From Haliclystus octoradiatus (lineage: Eukaryota > Cnidaria > Staurozoa > Stauromedusae > Haliclystidae): a stretch of 64,000 nucleotides of DNA. The stretch is from positions 38,664,261 through 38,728,260 of the forward strand of contig OU744446.1 in the NCBI GenBank assembly GCA_916610825.1, read 5' to 3'. Positions 42,220 to 53,600 of this stretch are shown here, piece by piece. The position numbers were made by a program, and so were the translations under genes. Below the pieces are notes generated by a model. It was not told where the DNA came from and ran no database searches. It was given only the letters and a program-made list of their open reading frames with translations. How positions within the stretch are numbered: position 1 is the first letter of the stretch; every line of letters begins with the position of its first letter.

Positions 42220-44361
42220 ATTGTTCTCTACACCATGTCTACACAGACCATCATTTATACGTTCAGGATTACCAAGTTGATACCGATTCAAAACCGTCTA
42301 GTCGCTGGACATTTGGTTAAAACGAACACTAAAAAAACCTGGTGAAACGAACACTGAAAACGTATGCACAGAATATATTATATCAAAAAAATAATTTCTA
42401 CAAATATATATTATCGTACAATATAGACTCAGGATATGTTTAGAGTTAAAGCGATTATAATTTATTCTTATCTAACATTAAATTCATGTAAAAATGAACT
42501 ATTTATAATTGTATATAATGTTACAAAGAAATATGAAAATTCGGTGTGAAGAAGATGATAAAGGTAACAGAAAATACAGCAGTATCTATAATTCTTCTTC
42601 TCGGTTAGTGTTGTGTATTTTATGATTGCCTTTTCGGGAGATTCTTACGATACGCTATATAAACAGAACAGCGAGATGAAATCTTTAAACGAAAGTATTT
42701 CCAGCTCTGTTTAAACGAAATTAATAAACCAAAAACTTTATATCAACAAACGATACACAAACCGATCATCTGTATATTGCCATATATGATTTCAAAATTC
42801 AACTTGCGAAAACAAACATCATGACTTTTGCGTAGGTTTAATTAAAATAACACTTTTGTAGATGTAAGTAAATTAGTAATGGGTAAGTAATCTTCAAGTA
42901 GTTAATTAGATCAACGACAAGCCTCAGATTTACGTTTACTAAATTATATATGTTTTACCCACTGAGTTTAATCTTAATTTTAGTGGTTTTTATTTTTATT
43001 AACCATTCCAATTTCTTATAAATGTTAATTATTGAAAATAGTATGATAATAAGATTCGCGGGACCATTATATAGTTGCCAATAGAAACTTCATTCTAAGC
43101 TAATTATATATTTCATCTAAAGAAGTACCGAAGAAGTAAAAACAGTTTCAGCGCTAAACAAAGCTAACAATGTTTCATTAAATATTCAAAAGGAATCTAC
43201 AAAATCAGAACATAATTGAGAAGAAAAATATTGTGTATTTGACAAAGCTGGAAACATCTGTCCTGTAATTTTCTTGTTTTTCACGTCGCTGTTTGGGATT
43301 TAGGAAAATCGATAAACAACTATAGGTTATGAAAAGAATATTTACATTCAAACAAGTGGAAAATGTTTATTACTATCAATATAACATTTTAAAGGTTAGT
43401 ATTTTATAATGTTTAAACCATCTAAAATTAGAAATATTATCTCCAGACGAAAGGAGTCAACTTTAATCATTCTCGCATTATATAGTTGAGATATTACTTG
43501 AAATAATTTAATTATTTGAATATTTATTTGAAATATTGAATAAACTTTATGTTGTTATTGTATAGTTTATCTAAACAACTTTTTTGCAGAGGGTAAATAT
43601 GTTCTAGAATTTGAAATTTTGAGACTTAGAGAAAATTTGCCTAAGAAAGACAAGAACACTTCAGCGTCATTCTCAATTCTCAATGGGTCAATTTTCTGTT
43701 TTGACATCAAATAATTTCATCGTGAACTGCTGGGATTGAGATTTTGAATTAGAAACCCTCAACAAAAATCTTTCATAGAGTAAATTGACAAGCAACTCTA
43801 ATGATACTCGTTATTTAGGCTTCTTAGTTCATGTTCATGTAACTTGCTTCATGTTCAGATTTCCTCATTAGGATCTGCATACAGTCTCTATTTACTCGAT
43901 TTGGTACTACTGTTCTCGCAACTGAGGCTATATCTTCCATTTTGGATTTTAAGAACAGTCAACAAAGAAAGAAAAATAAATTGAATCTGTTTGCGAAAAA
44001 TATATCTTTTAATTGATAATATCTGGATATTTTGAAGAAATGTTTTATTAATTCTAATCTCAACTTATATTTGTAATATTTATGAAGATGATTATTTGAA
44101 AATAACAAGGTTTGTTTGCCAAATTAGTCTTTGTAATTGTCCCGGTATATTACTTTGATTTTTGGGTGGAGCATTCAGCATTGGGTCTTAGAACTTTTGT
44201 GTAAATATATTATAAATTATAATTGCGAGATATTTCACATTTGATTGACTTTCTTTTATACCAGGGAACATGTATGTGCTATAACAACATAATTTTATGT
44301 TGTATCAAAGTGAAAATAGAAATATAAAGTCTTATTTAGTAATTTTATTATTTGCCAGTAG

Positions 44362-44578
44362 TTAAAAAGCACCAGTTTCATCCGTGGAACCTATCGACCA
44401 CGTTTTCAAAACAATAGCTGACTTCAATTTGTTGGTCGCCAGCATGGCCGCATGTGACATATGTTCAATATAAGCATGTGTATAATCGCTTAGCTGAAAT
44501 GATGTGGGTTCAGCTTGAAAAAGCAAAAATGCTGGCTGGTTTTCCACTGACCATAAATTCACAACTTTGAAAAGTAAA
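44362..44578 (-). other. Candidate terminal exon of an unknown minus-strand gene
   Basis: Open for about 71 codons to a TAA at 44362, preceded in transcript sense by an acceptor-like tttacttttcaaag. The translation has balanced composition, for example LLFQAEPTSFQLSDYTHAY and HMSHAAMLATNKLKSAIVLK, which is unusual in this AT-rich spacer. I do not recognise the family and found no upstream exon. It may be a retroposed fragment. Confidence 0.3.
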
Positions 44579-45263
44579 AATTATTTTATTATTTAGAACT
44601 TGAAAATATTATATTAATGAAAATATTTTTATTACAGGGCTGCCTGAATAATTTACAAAATTTAAGTAGAAAAGTGGTAGAAAACCCTCTTTCCCAAGGG
44701 ATGATTGGTGTTATTTGTGTAACAAATATGTTAAGTGAATGAGAGATGGCACATTCCTATACAATGTAACTGTCCATGCGACATTACTAATTTTTAAGTA
44801 ATATTGTGATGTTAGGGGAAGTAAATACAGGCTGGAATGATTGCGCGAGGAATGCATCCTTGTGCAGTCTTCGAACTCAGTTGATCCTGATTGATGGTCA
44901 AAAATTATTGCATTCCTCCTCAAACTCAGACCGAAAAATTATCTTACAACTAAGACAAGGGTGCTAACGTCATCATACTTAGGTGTCTGTAGGTGAAGAT
45001 TTGCAAATTAAACACAATAAGTCCAAAAAGTAGCCCAATATTTTTCATCTTAAAGTCGTTAACGTCAAGCATATTAATTCATGCTAATATCAATCTCCAG
45101 AGGTTATCACTATGTCCAAAATAAGGAATTTTCCCAAGAAGAAAATACATAGCAAATCGTCAGCAACTTATTCTAGTTAATTATTAATTTTATTGGGAAT
45201 ACTTTCCACTACACGTTTTATGTTGCTAATTTATATCTTTCATATATATTGTTAGTCAGTCAT

Positions 45264-45327
45264 GTGAAAAAAGTGTGTAGCGTCTCAGGTTTCTGAATAA
45301 ATGATGATGATGATGATGATAATAATG
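45264..45327 (+). mobile_element. SINE 3' tail with (GAT)n
   Basis: gtgaaaaaagtgtgtagcgt, then ggtttctgaataaatgatga and a GAT run, like the tail at 27763. The body is not recognisable. Confidence 0.5.
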
Positions 45328-45421
45328 TTTGGTAAAACTGGGATTTGATAGATTCGTTTATTCATTGTACTTATCCTTTTATTCTTGCATGCAGCGGTGA
45401 CGTCATCCTGGAAAGATCAAG

Positions 45422-46957
45422 ATGTGTTTGAGTGGAGAAATACCAGAGAAATTTTCTGTTCTTATTGAGTTTATAATTTTCTTTGTCTTGCAAGGACTTG
45501 ATATTGGAAATCATTGTGGTATATTAATTACAGTACTTAATCAGAATTCAAAATGCAAAGAATTGATTAGCACATCAGAATATTTACAGTGTTCTGGAGG
45601 TGGAAATGGTACAAGTGCCTCGCTAGCGCCTGATCAAGAACATTTAAACGTACTGAGTCTTTTAATGATCAGTTTTTTATCAATCGGTGCATTACTCTTC
45701 ATTGTACATATTGCTGCGTTATTACCTAATGTAATACAATACTTCCGTCATGAAGATATGTTATCATATAAAGAGTCAGCTCATGTTTATTATCGGAGCG
45801 TTCTAAAAATACATTCCTTATTACTCATATTAGAGACGTTAATCTTTGATATACCTATCGGTAGCATTGTTATGGATATTATTGCACAGCTTTGGAAACG
45901 TCCAAATAACTTCAATTGTTGGGATTGTATTAAGTTGGTACCTGGACTTGCTAATGCCACTGCCATAGTTAATGCTACAGCAGATGGGAGTTTACCTGCA
46001 TTACCAGGCATACCTGACTTATCACTTGACGTTAGTCAGGATTTTGTCACATTATCACTTGTTGGGATTTCTTTTATTTCTCTTTACAAAGGTAAGGTAA
46101 CTTTTCCTTTTAAACTGTCTGCTTTCTGGGCTCACATTTACATCCGGTATTCAATAAAATACTCCTACAATTACGAATTCATAAACAGTTTGTGTAGGTA
46201 CCCCATGAACAATTCATGTTCATAATTATGACCGACAAATGGTTAAAAATTTTCATGAACCATTTATGAACAAAATATGAAATGTTTGTTATAAACATAT
46301 TAACAGTGTTTTCAAATAAATAAGCCAAATTTGTAGTACAAGATCATTGAATATTGTGCTTCTTCCATGGCAGATAAAGATTATGTTGCTTGCACGATTG
46401 AGAACATCGGATTTTGCATCAATCTTTAAAATCCATTGTCTTTAAAATGTCGCTGGTCCTTGTCTGATGATAAAATGCAAGTTAGTAGCAAAGCAGCCTA
46501 CATGATCCTGGGAACGTTACTTATGGGAAGCCAGCACTAATTCATAATTATGTTGTTTCTTATCTACAATTAACAGATTTCAACTAAATTTGATATCGTT
46601 TGATCATGATATTTAAGTTATGTTTACATTATTTTTATAGGTATGATGCCATTGTTTGTCTGGATTGGAAATCCATTTTGTTTCCCATGTGTGCCGTTAC
46701 GTTTACTAGTTGTGCTACCTGGTGGTCTTATTGCGTTAGTTATGACAATGGGACCTATAATGGGTGTAGCTAAAGAGGTATTAATTCCACACTCTCCGCC
46801 AGAAATGCTTAATATAATTGGTGGAATATCAAGTACATTCTTCCAAATTGGAATGATATTTTGGGGTCTCTTTGGAATCGGTTTAATTGTTGGCGGTGCC
46901 TGTTGGTGGCAATTCTGTAGAGATGAAAAAGAGGGTGGTGGTTGCTGTTGTTGTTAA
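45422..46957 (+). CDS. Unrecognised multi-pass membrane protein with Cys-rich tail
   Basis: Two exons, 45422-46091 and 46641-46957, joined in phase (GT-AG), give 328 residues. I do not recognise the family. Hydrophobic segments lie near residues 11-27, 75-105, 125-155, 208-234, 242-268 and 280-313. A loop at about 156-207 contains paired Cys (NCWDC) and NAT sequons at 179 and 184; another sequon (NGT) is near 62. The C-terminus is charged, then ends GGGCCCC, which could be S-acylated. Downstream AATAAA is at 47293-47298. The ATG was chosen as the first in frame after an in-frame stop. An acceptor-like site at about 45494 within exon 1 means the true 5' structure could differ. Neighbours give no functional clue. 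Confidence 0.75.
46175..46290. repeat. TTCATGAAC-family element in the intron of the membrane-protein gene
   Basis: aattcataaacagtttgtgt, atgaacaattcatgttcata and ttcatgaaccatttatgaac form an imperfect inverted structure related to 62549-62730. Confidence 0.55.
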
Positions 46958-48382
46958 GTCGTAGATCTTACTGCACAACAATAGCCTACTGAAGAAAAGA
47001 TATGGTACGCATTGAAAATATTTAACAATAGCCAACTGAAATTACATGTGTAATTTCAATGTATTCGACTCAGCTTATACAGCAGTTGAATGCATCGCAA
47101 ACTCAAAAATGAGAGAGAAAATGAGCTGTCTGTATATTCCATGAATAGCTAAAGGCAAATTTTCTATCATCATCATCATCATGGGATGATAGCGTAAGAA
47201 TGAAATGTGTTTAAATTGAAATGTTTAAATACAATTATTTACACTCATTGCAAGAAACATGAAATGGAAAAGAATATTTAGAATGTAATGTAAATAAATG
47301 AAACCTTATTTAACTCAAATATATAATTCATATTCTCAAAACATTTCCTTTGATAATAGCTGCCGTATAGCTTACTTTAAATCTACCAGAAACGTTTGCA
47401 AATCAACCCACAGTAGGCCAATAGAGTTTACCGTATATTCTTGATGTGAGAGGAACATATTAGATGTAAATTTGGCCCATAGGGGAAAATATATGTAGGT
47501 TAATAGTAGGCTACTAGTGAAATAATGCAAAGGGGATTAAAAAATTTTTAAGGAAAAGAAAAAGTAATCATGTTTGTTGAGTCATTTTTTATTTGTGTGT
47601 AAACTTCTTGATCACAAAAATCAGATATATAGATTCAATACAGTATTCTATGTAATCAAACTTATTTATATACAATAATATATTATTCATTGCTTTATTT
47701 TCATAGCTATTGAAACTATTCCTACTAATATAGTTAATAGCGATCATTATAGGGCTTGCAATCTCTCTATACTTTGATGACATTTTTAATATCTTTTCTA
47801 ACATATATAAAATCCGTACAAGTATAATCTAAATCGCTAGCTAACTTACACAGAATAGCCTGCTTACTTCTAGGGGCATGGAATCAAATTTGTTCTGATG
47901 TTCTCAAAAAATCTCTTTCAAATAAATAATTGATTCTAATGTCTAACAACTGAGCAAATTGATTGGTAAAAGTTTGTAGCCGATCCAATAGGAAATGACG
48001 CAGATATCATAATTTTAATACTGTAGTCTATTGTGCTGCGTGTTTATTTTTATGATGTCGCTACTCAAAATTTTTTTCATTTGTCTGGCAAAAAATTGAG
48101 TTCTGAAATGGTGACCTCAAAAAACAAATGTGAAACGGAATAGACGTATTAAAGCATAATCTCCGTTATTTTTTACCGAATTGATTCAAAATCTTTTTTA
48201 GTTGATATACATCAGAATATATCATGTATTTGAAAGAGATTATTTCAGTAGAAGAAACCCCTGTTGCAAAGGAAACTGTTGGGACAACTTTTTCCATAGG
48301 CATTATAGATGTAGTCCTACACATTACAGCAAAGAGGAATGATTGCATGTTGCATACTCCTCTTCGTTGCTAATGCCAATCA
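46958..48382. other. Convergent membrane-protein/MITD1 spacer
   Basis: AT-rich 3'UTRs and spacer between two stop codons. It has a short (ATC)n at about 47170, and no gene or transposon was recognised. Confidence 0.5.
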
Positions 48383-50236
48383 TTACTCAGGATAATAAAC
48401 ATCAATATTTGTTTGCTGACATTCTCGCAGATCGAAATCACAAAATCCGATACAAAACTTTGAAGGTGTTGGTTTAAAATAGTCCAATCCGCGTCCAATT
48501 TTTATAATTAATCCATTATTGCATTCAATCTTACGATCATGTAATGTCTCTGAATATTTAACTTCCATTTTTACACCTAATGACTTTAAACTTGATGCCA
48601 AACTTGTAAATTTCTCTCTTTGACCTTGATGGTCATTATCAGCTACACCTAAGAATAAAGTTGAGATCAGAATCAAAACAACGTATCTTCATTGCAATCA
48701 TACTTGCATCATTGTACCTACATTATACCTAGCGTTACGGAGGATTAGCTCAGATGGCAGAGCAACCGAACTTCAGATCGGATCATATCTGATCGATCGT
48801 GGCTCAAATCCCTTCAAGGTCAACTCAGGCTTGACTTTATTTGAAACATCAGATGAGTAGGCCTACCATCTGAGGATGGCAGATGGAATGGTCCAGAGGG
48901 AATTGCATTGTGAGTAGCTGCGGAGCATCGTTGCGCATTGATAATCAAGACTTATCTGCCATGAAATCTGTTGAAATTGATCTGCAGTGCCGCGGCTGAG
49001 ATCAACAAAGAGCGTTTAAAATCATTGCTCTCAGCGAAAAAAGTCACTCATCTAGAAATAGAGGAGTGGTGCGGGTGCCTTCGGTAGGGCGACATTGTCT
49101 ACATTACTATTTTTACCAAGTGTTCAGATGCGCATACCGTAGTTACTTCTTCAGAGTAAGATTTGCAAAATGATTGGTTCATTTCTGGAATATACCGATC
49201 AATGATAGCCTATCCTAAGGAAAATTGTTCCTCTGTAACTCCCTCATTAATTTTGTGTAAATTAAATATCAGCCCTTTTCCCGATCTGAACCTGTAGCCT
49301 AATCAATCCTCCCGTAAAAAGCAGTTCATAAGTTCATGAATAGTAAATGGTTTGATTTTCATGAACTTTTGATGAATTGCCATGAAATTTCATTAGGCCA
49401 AATAAAAAAGTGAACGGTTTCTCAACAGAAAAAGTTCAACAAGTAAATGAGGCGAGATATGTTTACAAAGTCTGGAGTTTGGGATTATATGACGTCAGTA
49501 ATCATTTTTGTCATATCCGGCGTGGAACACCTCAGTTCAAAAGATATTACCTGAGGTTCTGAGACATAACGATAATGAACCTTTTCTAGGAATAATGCCC
49601 AAAACATATCCTATATAATCCATGTTAAATGTGTCCCTAATAGGCCACTTTAAATTCAGGCCATCTATATACAAATATTGGTAAGAGATAAATGGTTGAA
49701 GATTTGGGTCTACAAGCCAGGCTGCCAGCCATCACGTCACGTGACTATCGTCCCATCAGTGTTTGAAAATTTACTATAAATTATGAATAAATAACATACA
49801 GACCTGTTACAATATTTACGGTCTTCAAACGCCTTGCCTTGAGCATCAGCAGTTCACAAAACCTCAAAAGGTTCATCAATTGACGATGTGATCTCAAATA
49901 TGCATCTTGAATTTCTACTGTTTCAATTGTATCATTGAAAAACCTTGATAATAACGTTTTATAACTGCAACCAATTTGACCATCTTTAATTTCAATCTGT
50001 TCATGTTTGACTTTGGGTGGTTGTTGCTGTAAGTGGAGCTTGACTTTTTCAGCGCGTTTCAAATACTGTTCAAGTTGAAGCCGTATTTTGGCTTTAGTTT
50101 CATCATTTGTTTCATTAGATTTCAAAGCTTCAAATAACAAACCTGAACCTTCCTGATAACAAACCAATGCTTCTGGTAGCTTTCCACGTTGGTCAAGTTC
50201 AACTGCTTTGATCAGAAATTTACTTGCTGCTTCCAT
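48383..50236 (-). CDS. MITD1: MITD1, MIT-domain protein of ESCRT-III abscission
   Basis: Binds ESCRT-III tails at the midbody and stabilises late cytokinesis. Two coding exons: 49804-50236, then 48383-48648 (699 nt, 232 aa; 249 in human), with matching phase (ACAG|GT and ag|GTGTAG). The MIT three-helix domain is at about residues 1-80 (KAVELDQRGKLPEALVCYQE, then YLKRAEKVKLHL). The C-terminal phospholipase-D-like membrane-binding domain follows: HRQLMNLLRFCELL, VKYSETLHDRKIECNNG, LIIKIGRGLDYF and FCIGFCDFDLRECQ. The initiator ATG at 50236 directly opens the MIT domain; the human N-terminal extension is absent. The intron carries a tRNA-derived SINE and a perfect E-box palindrome. It shares a 457-bp upstream region with SGPL1. 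Confidence 0.95.
48738..49100 (+). mobile_element. tRNA-derived SINE (family B)
   Basis: The head resembles a tRNA: A-box ttagctcagatggcagagc and B-box ggctcaaatcc, with a stem-like segment between. The body then runs on (ttcaaggtcaactcaggctt). The same body occurs at 60575-60740. The tRNA-like part lacks a paired acceptor stem, so it is not a functional tRNA gene. The 3' end is approximate. MITD1 intron, opposite sense. Confidence 0.7.
49311..49400. repeat. TTCATGAAC-family element
   Basis: cagttcataagttcatgaat, ttttcatgaacttttgatga and attaggcc blocks match the family at 62549-62730. MITD1 intron. Confidence 0.55.
49736..49745. promoter_or_regulatory. Perfect GTCACGTGAC E-box palindrome
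   Basis: The 10-mer equals the consensus CLEAR element bound by TFEB/MITF and USF-type bHLH-Zip factors. It is intronic in MITD1, about 60 bp past the exon 1 donor and about 950 bp from the SGPL1 start. Binding is an inference. Confidence 0.35.
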
Positions 50237-50693
50237 TCTTAATGAATATAAAATAGATATGTGGTCATCTATAAAAGGACTATAACTTCCACTTCATCTA
50301 TAAAATCTTCTACCTCAAAAGGTCAAAACTTTCTTATCAAATTTTCAAAATGGTACATGAACATCCAAACGAGAAACAGATCAAAACAATGACATAATTG
50401 AACTATTTTTAGAATATCTTATGATGAAGTTTTTAAAACATTTTATTTATTTTCGATATTTATTACCCTAGATAGAATGCTAAATCGTGATTATTTTATG
50501 TTAGTAATTTGCATGTGAAAGTGATACTCCGTTCTAGTTATTATTATTTTAAATATTGTTTCTAAAAAATACAGAAATACAGAAATACATTTTGTAACAC
50601 ACCTCTCCAGTCCCCTGTGATCATGTGACATTCAATATTCGCATTCGGTCAGCAAGTTGCGTCATTTGAAAAAAGTAGAACAGAAAGGAAGCT
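50237..50693. promoter_or_regulatory. Shared divergent promoter region, MITD1/SGPL1
   Basis: Only 457 bp separate the two start codons, so both 5'UTRs and core promoters must be here unless upstream exons were missed. A tcatgtgac E-box-like site lies near 50622. No TATA element is positioned convincingly. Confidence 0.6.
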
Positions 50694-53600
50694 ATGGCCG
50701 AATTCTTAGCTGAGCAATGGGAGAATTTCTTAGGGATTGTCGAGCCACACTTGCCAGAACATCTACATTGGAATGAAATATGTGTAAGTTGGTAGTATAT
50801 TGCTTATTTTTGATCAAACTGGTTGAAAATTGCCTGTAGACTAAATAGATTGAACGATTTGAACTTTGTACTCAGTCAATATTCTTATCGCAAAATCGAA
50901 AATTAACAAAGCAAATACCGTACGAAGTTGATTTTGCAGAAGTTCTGAGACTAACCTACATATTCCATCATTTTGTATGGCCGTTAGGTTTGTTTTTGGT
51001 CTGTTTCGGTGTCGATCCCTTTACATGTTTTTGAGATTTGCCTGTTTTTTTGCGGCATTGTGAACATTGTTTACTGTTGAAGAAAGGCTCAAAATAATGC
51101 CATTGTTTAGCCTGTGATATGACATATTTCTTTACTCAACAATAATAACAGTAATAAAATCACAGAAGATCTCTAGTCAGCCGAGAGGCAATGCCAATCA
51201 ATTACAGAATGCTACATATCACATGATGTAGAAATAAAAACTCCCACATTTTAAGTGAACTGTCGCCTTGCCCTTAGATTGACAACATTTTAGCCATAAC
51301 AGACTAAAACACCACCTGTTTTTACAAACATGAAAATATATGTATTCTCTGGGCATATGGATCAGTTCTAGATAAATAGTTGTGATGATGACAACTCATT
51401 TTAATTATGATTCTTTTTTCAGTGGACATTTGTTTATTATTTGGCTGAAGTGAGACTATTTATTCATCGAAGAACAAGGGGATTGGAACATTGGGAGGTA
51501 TAATTGTCTAATAGCTAAAGAACAAGAGTCTAATTTCTAGCTAGCTGTTATGTGTTAATCAGTACCTTGCTCCATCTGTTTACGATCACAGACATAGCGT
51601 GGTAGATTTAAAAACTATGCAATCAGTATTGTATGATTACGTTACTTAATGTGATTGAGTCCAATCGAGTTCTACAAGTTACTAAACCAAATTTACATAG
51701 CAAATCGCAAAATGATATCCAAATCTGCTTGAATCAAATATCTGACTGTAGTGCAGCTTTTGTCTTTGAAAATGAAGCAATTTTTAATGTTATCTGCAGC
51801 GACAACTGCAGGTGAATTTCAACAGATTTCAATGCTGATATGCCGCGATTGTCATCACAAGGTGGTACCAATTTGATGTTTCAGATGTTATATGATTTGT
51901 TTATTGCTATTTTTTAAATCTAAACTGTCGTTTAGGAAACATGATTAAATTTCAATAAATTTTACACTATCATTAAAAATGATTTACAATCATTGCTCTA
52001 GAGGGTAATTCAAAAATTATCATTTTAAAACGCAGCAAAATTTTCCATTAACATAAATTGCAAGATTCCTCAATATGTTTGGTTATTTATATCTGCAATT
52101 GATCCAGTTTATTTCATGATTGAACGTCCCCATGTTGGTCTGTATGTGTGCTTGTGATTTTAATTAATAAATTGCGTTGTTTTTGTAGGTTGTTGTCAAC
52201 ACAGTTGTGTATTGCCTTTATGTGTTTGGTGGTCTGATTGGTCTGTATTGGTTGATAAAATTTTTGTTTTTCTCACGGGAAGGTCAGTTATCAATAAAGT
52301 CATGCATTTTCGAAAATGTTTTCTTCATTAGCTTCAAAAAATTCACATTTCAATTATATTCTCAGGACTGATAACAAGGACAAAGAAATCTCTTTTCCGT
52401 GTTGCAAGAAGACTGCCTTATGTCAAAACAATTGTGAGTTAATTTCTTCTTGTTTAAGTTAAACATATCGATTTTGTTCTGAATTTGTTCTAGTCTTCAG
52501 AATTTCAAGATTATAGGATTCACACTTTTATATATGTGCTCGTTAGTGTGTAATATATTTTCTTAATTTGCTGAAGTTTTTATCCTGTATAAATATTTGT
52601 TATAAATGAGTTAAATTCCTCACCCTTTGATGGGGTTTTGGGATTGATGCTTGGTTGGTGGGCAGGGTCCGACAAAGTCCGGAAACTTGGAAACCTAGTT
52701 TGCGTAAGGCTAGAAAAATTCAAAATGTTAGCCAAAATGTTAGATATAAAGCTAAAATAAAGCTTCGACTATACGCTTTTATGTCAGTAAAATTGCTTAA
52801 ACATTTTTCTAACGTTTATCTAGCAATATAAGGTTTGCGGAAGGTAAAACATTTGTCGGACCCTGTTGGTGGGAGTTACTTATTGGTTCGTTGGGCAACT
52901 GAACTTGTGCTAACCTGTCCCCACCACTCAGACCAAGCACCGTCACACTGATATTCAGTGGAGAAATTAAAACTGTTGAAATAATGGTTAGACATTCTAC
53001 ATTCTACACAGAAATACCAACTCAAGCATAGACTCTAGCCTACATTATTTTGGCTAATAGCAGTCACTATAGGGTTGAATATAGCCTAGCCTATATGAGA
53101 CTAAATACCTACTAACTTATCTAAAGTATAGACAGTAATGGAGAGGGCGTATGGAAAGCATGTAGGTCTCCACATACTTGCGTTGCGTTTAATTGAAATG
53201 CGAATTCGTTCGCGCGTTATCGACCTGCTAGCAAGCTAGCACATGCAAAAATGACTACACCCTTATCACGAGACTTACTCTCTGTCGTGGAGAAGAGGTT
53301 GACCAAGATCACATGATTCCAGGTAATGCAGTGCACTGATGCCTCATGCCATCTGATGACATACACATTCGAACGAGGCAATTGCAGCACAGCAATTGTA
53401 CAAAGGACGTACTTCCTTCCAACCCCCCCCCCCATAAAGGTCTGCATTTTAACCTCAACTACATGATATATAGAACTTTACAATTAATTAAGCTTTGAAC
53501 CTTTTATTATCAAATTACAGAGCGGGAATTTTTGAACAATGTTTATCTTAAAATTTCCAGTCACATGGACCATCCAATCAGATTGCAGGATTATAAAGCA

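Larger units (their letters stand above)
42220..45421. other. BBS2 downstream spacer
   Basis: 3.2 kb of AT-rich DNA. The first part is probably BBS2 3'UTR (AATAAA at 42723-42728). It also contains one candidate minus-strand exon (44362-44578), a SINE tail (45264-45327) and a possible acceptor at about 45394 upstream of the membrane-protein gene, with a CRE-like TGACGTCA at 45398-45405. Nothing else was supported. Confidence 0.5.

Noticed and set aside
48738-48815. A tRNA gene
   Set aside because: A- and B-box-like motifs are present, but no closed acceptor stem is visible and the sequence continues into a SINE body repeated at 60575.
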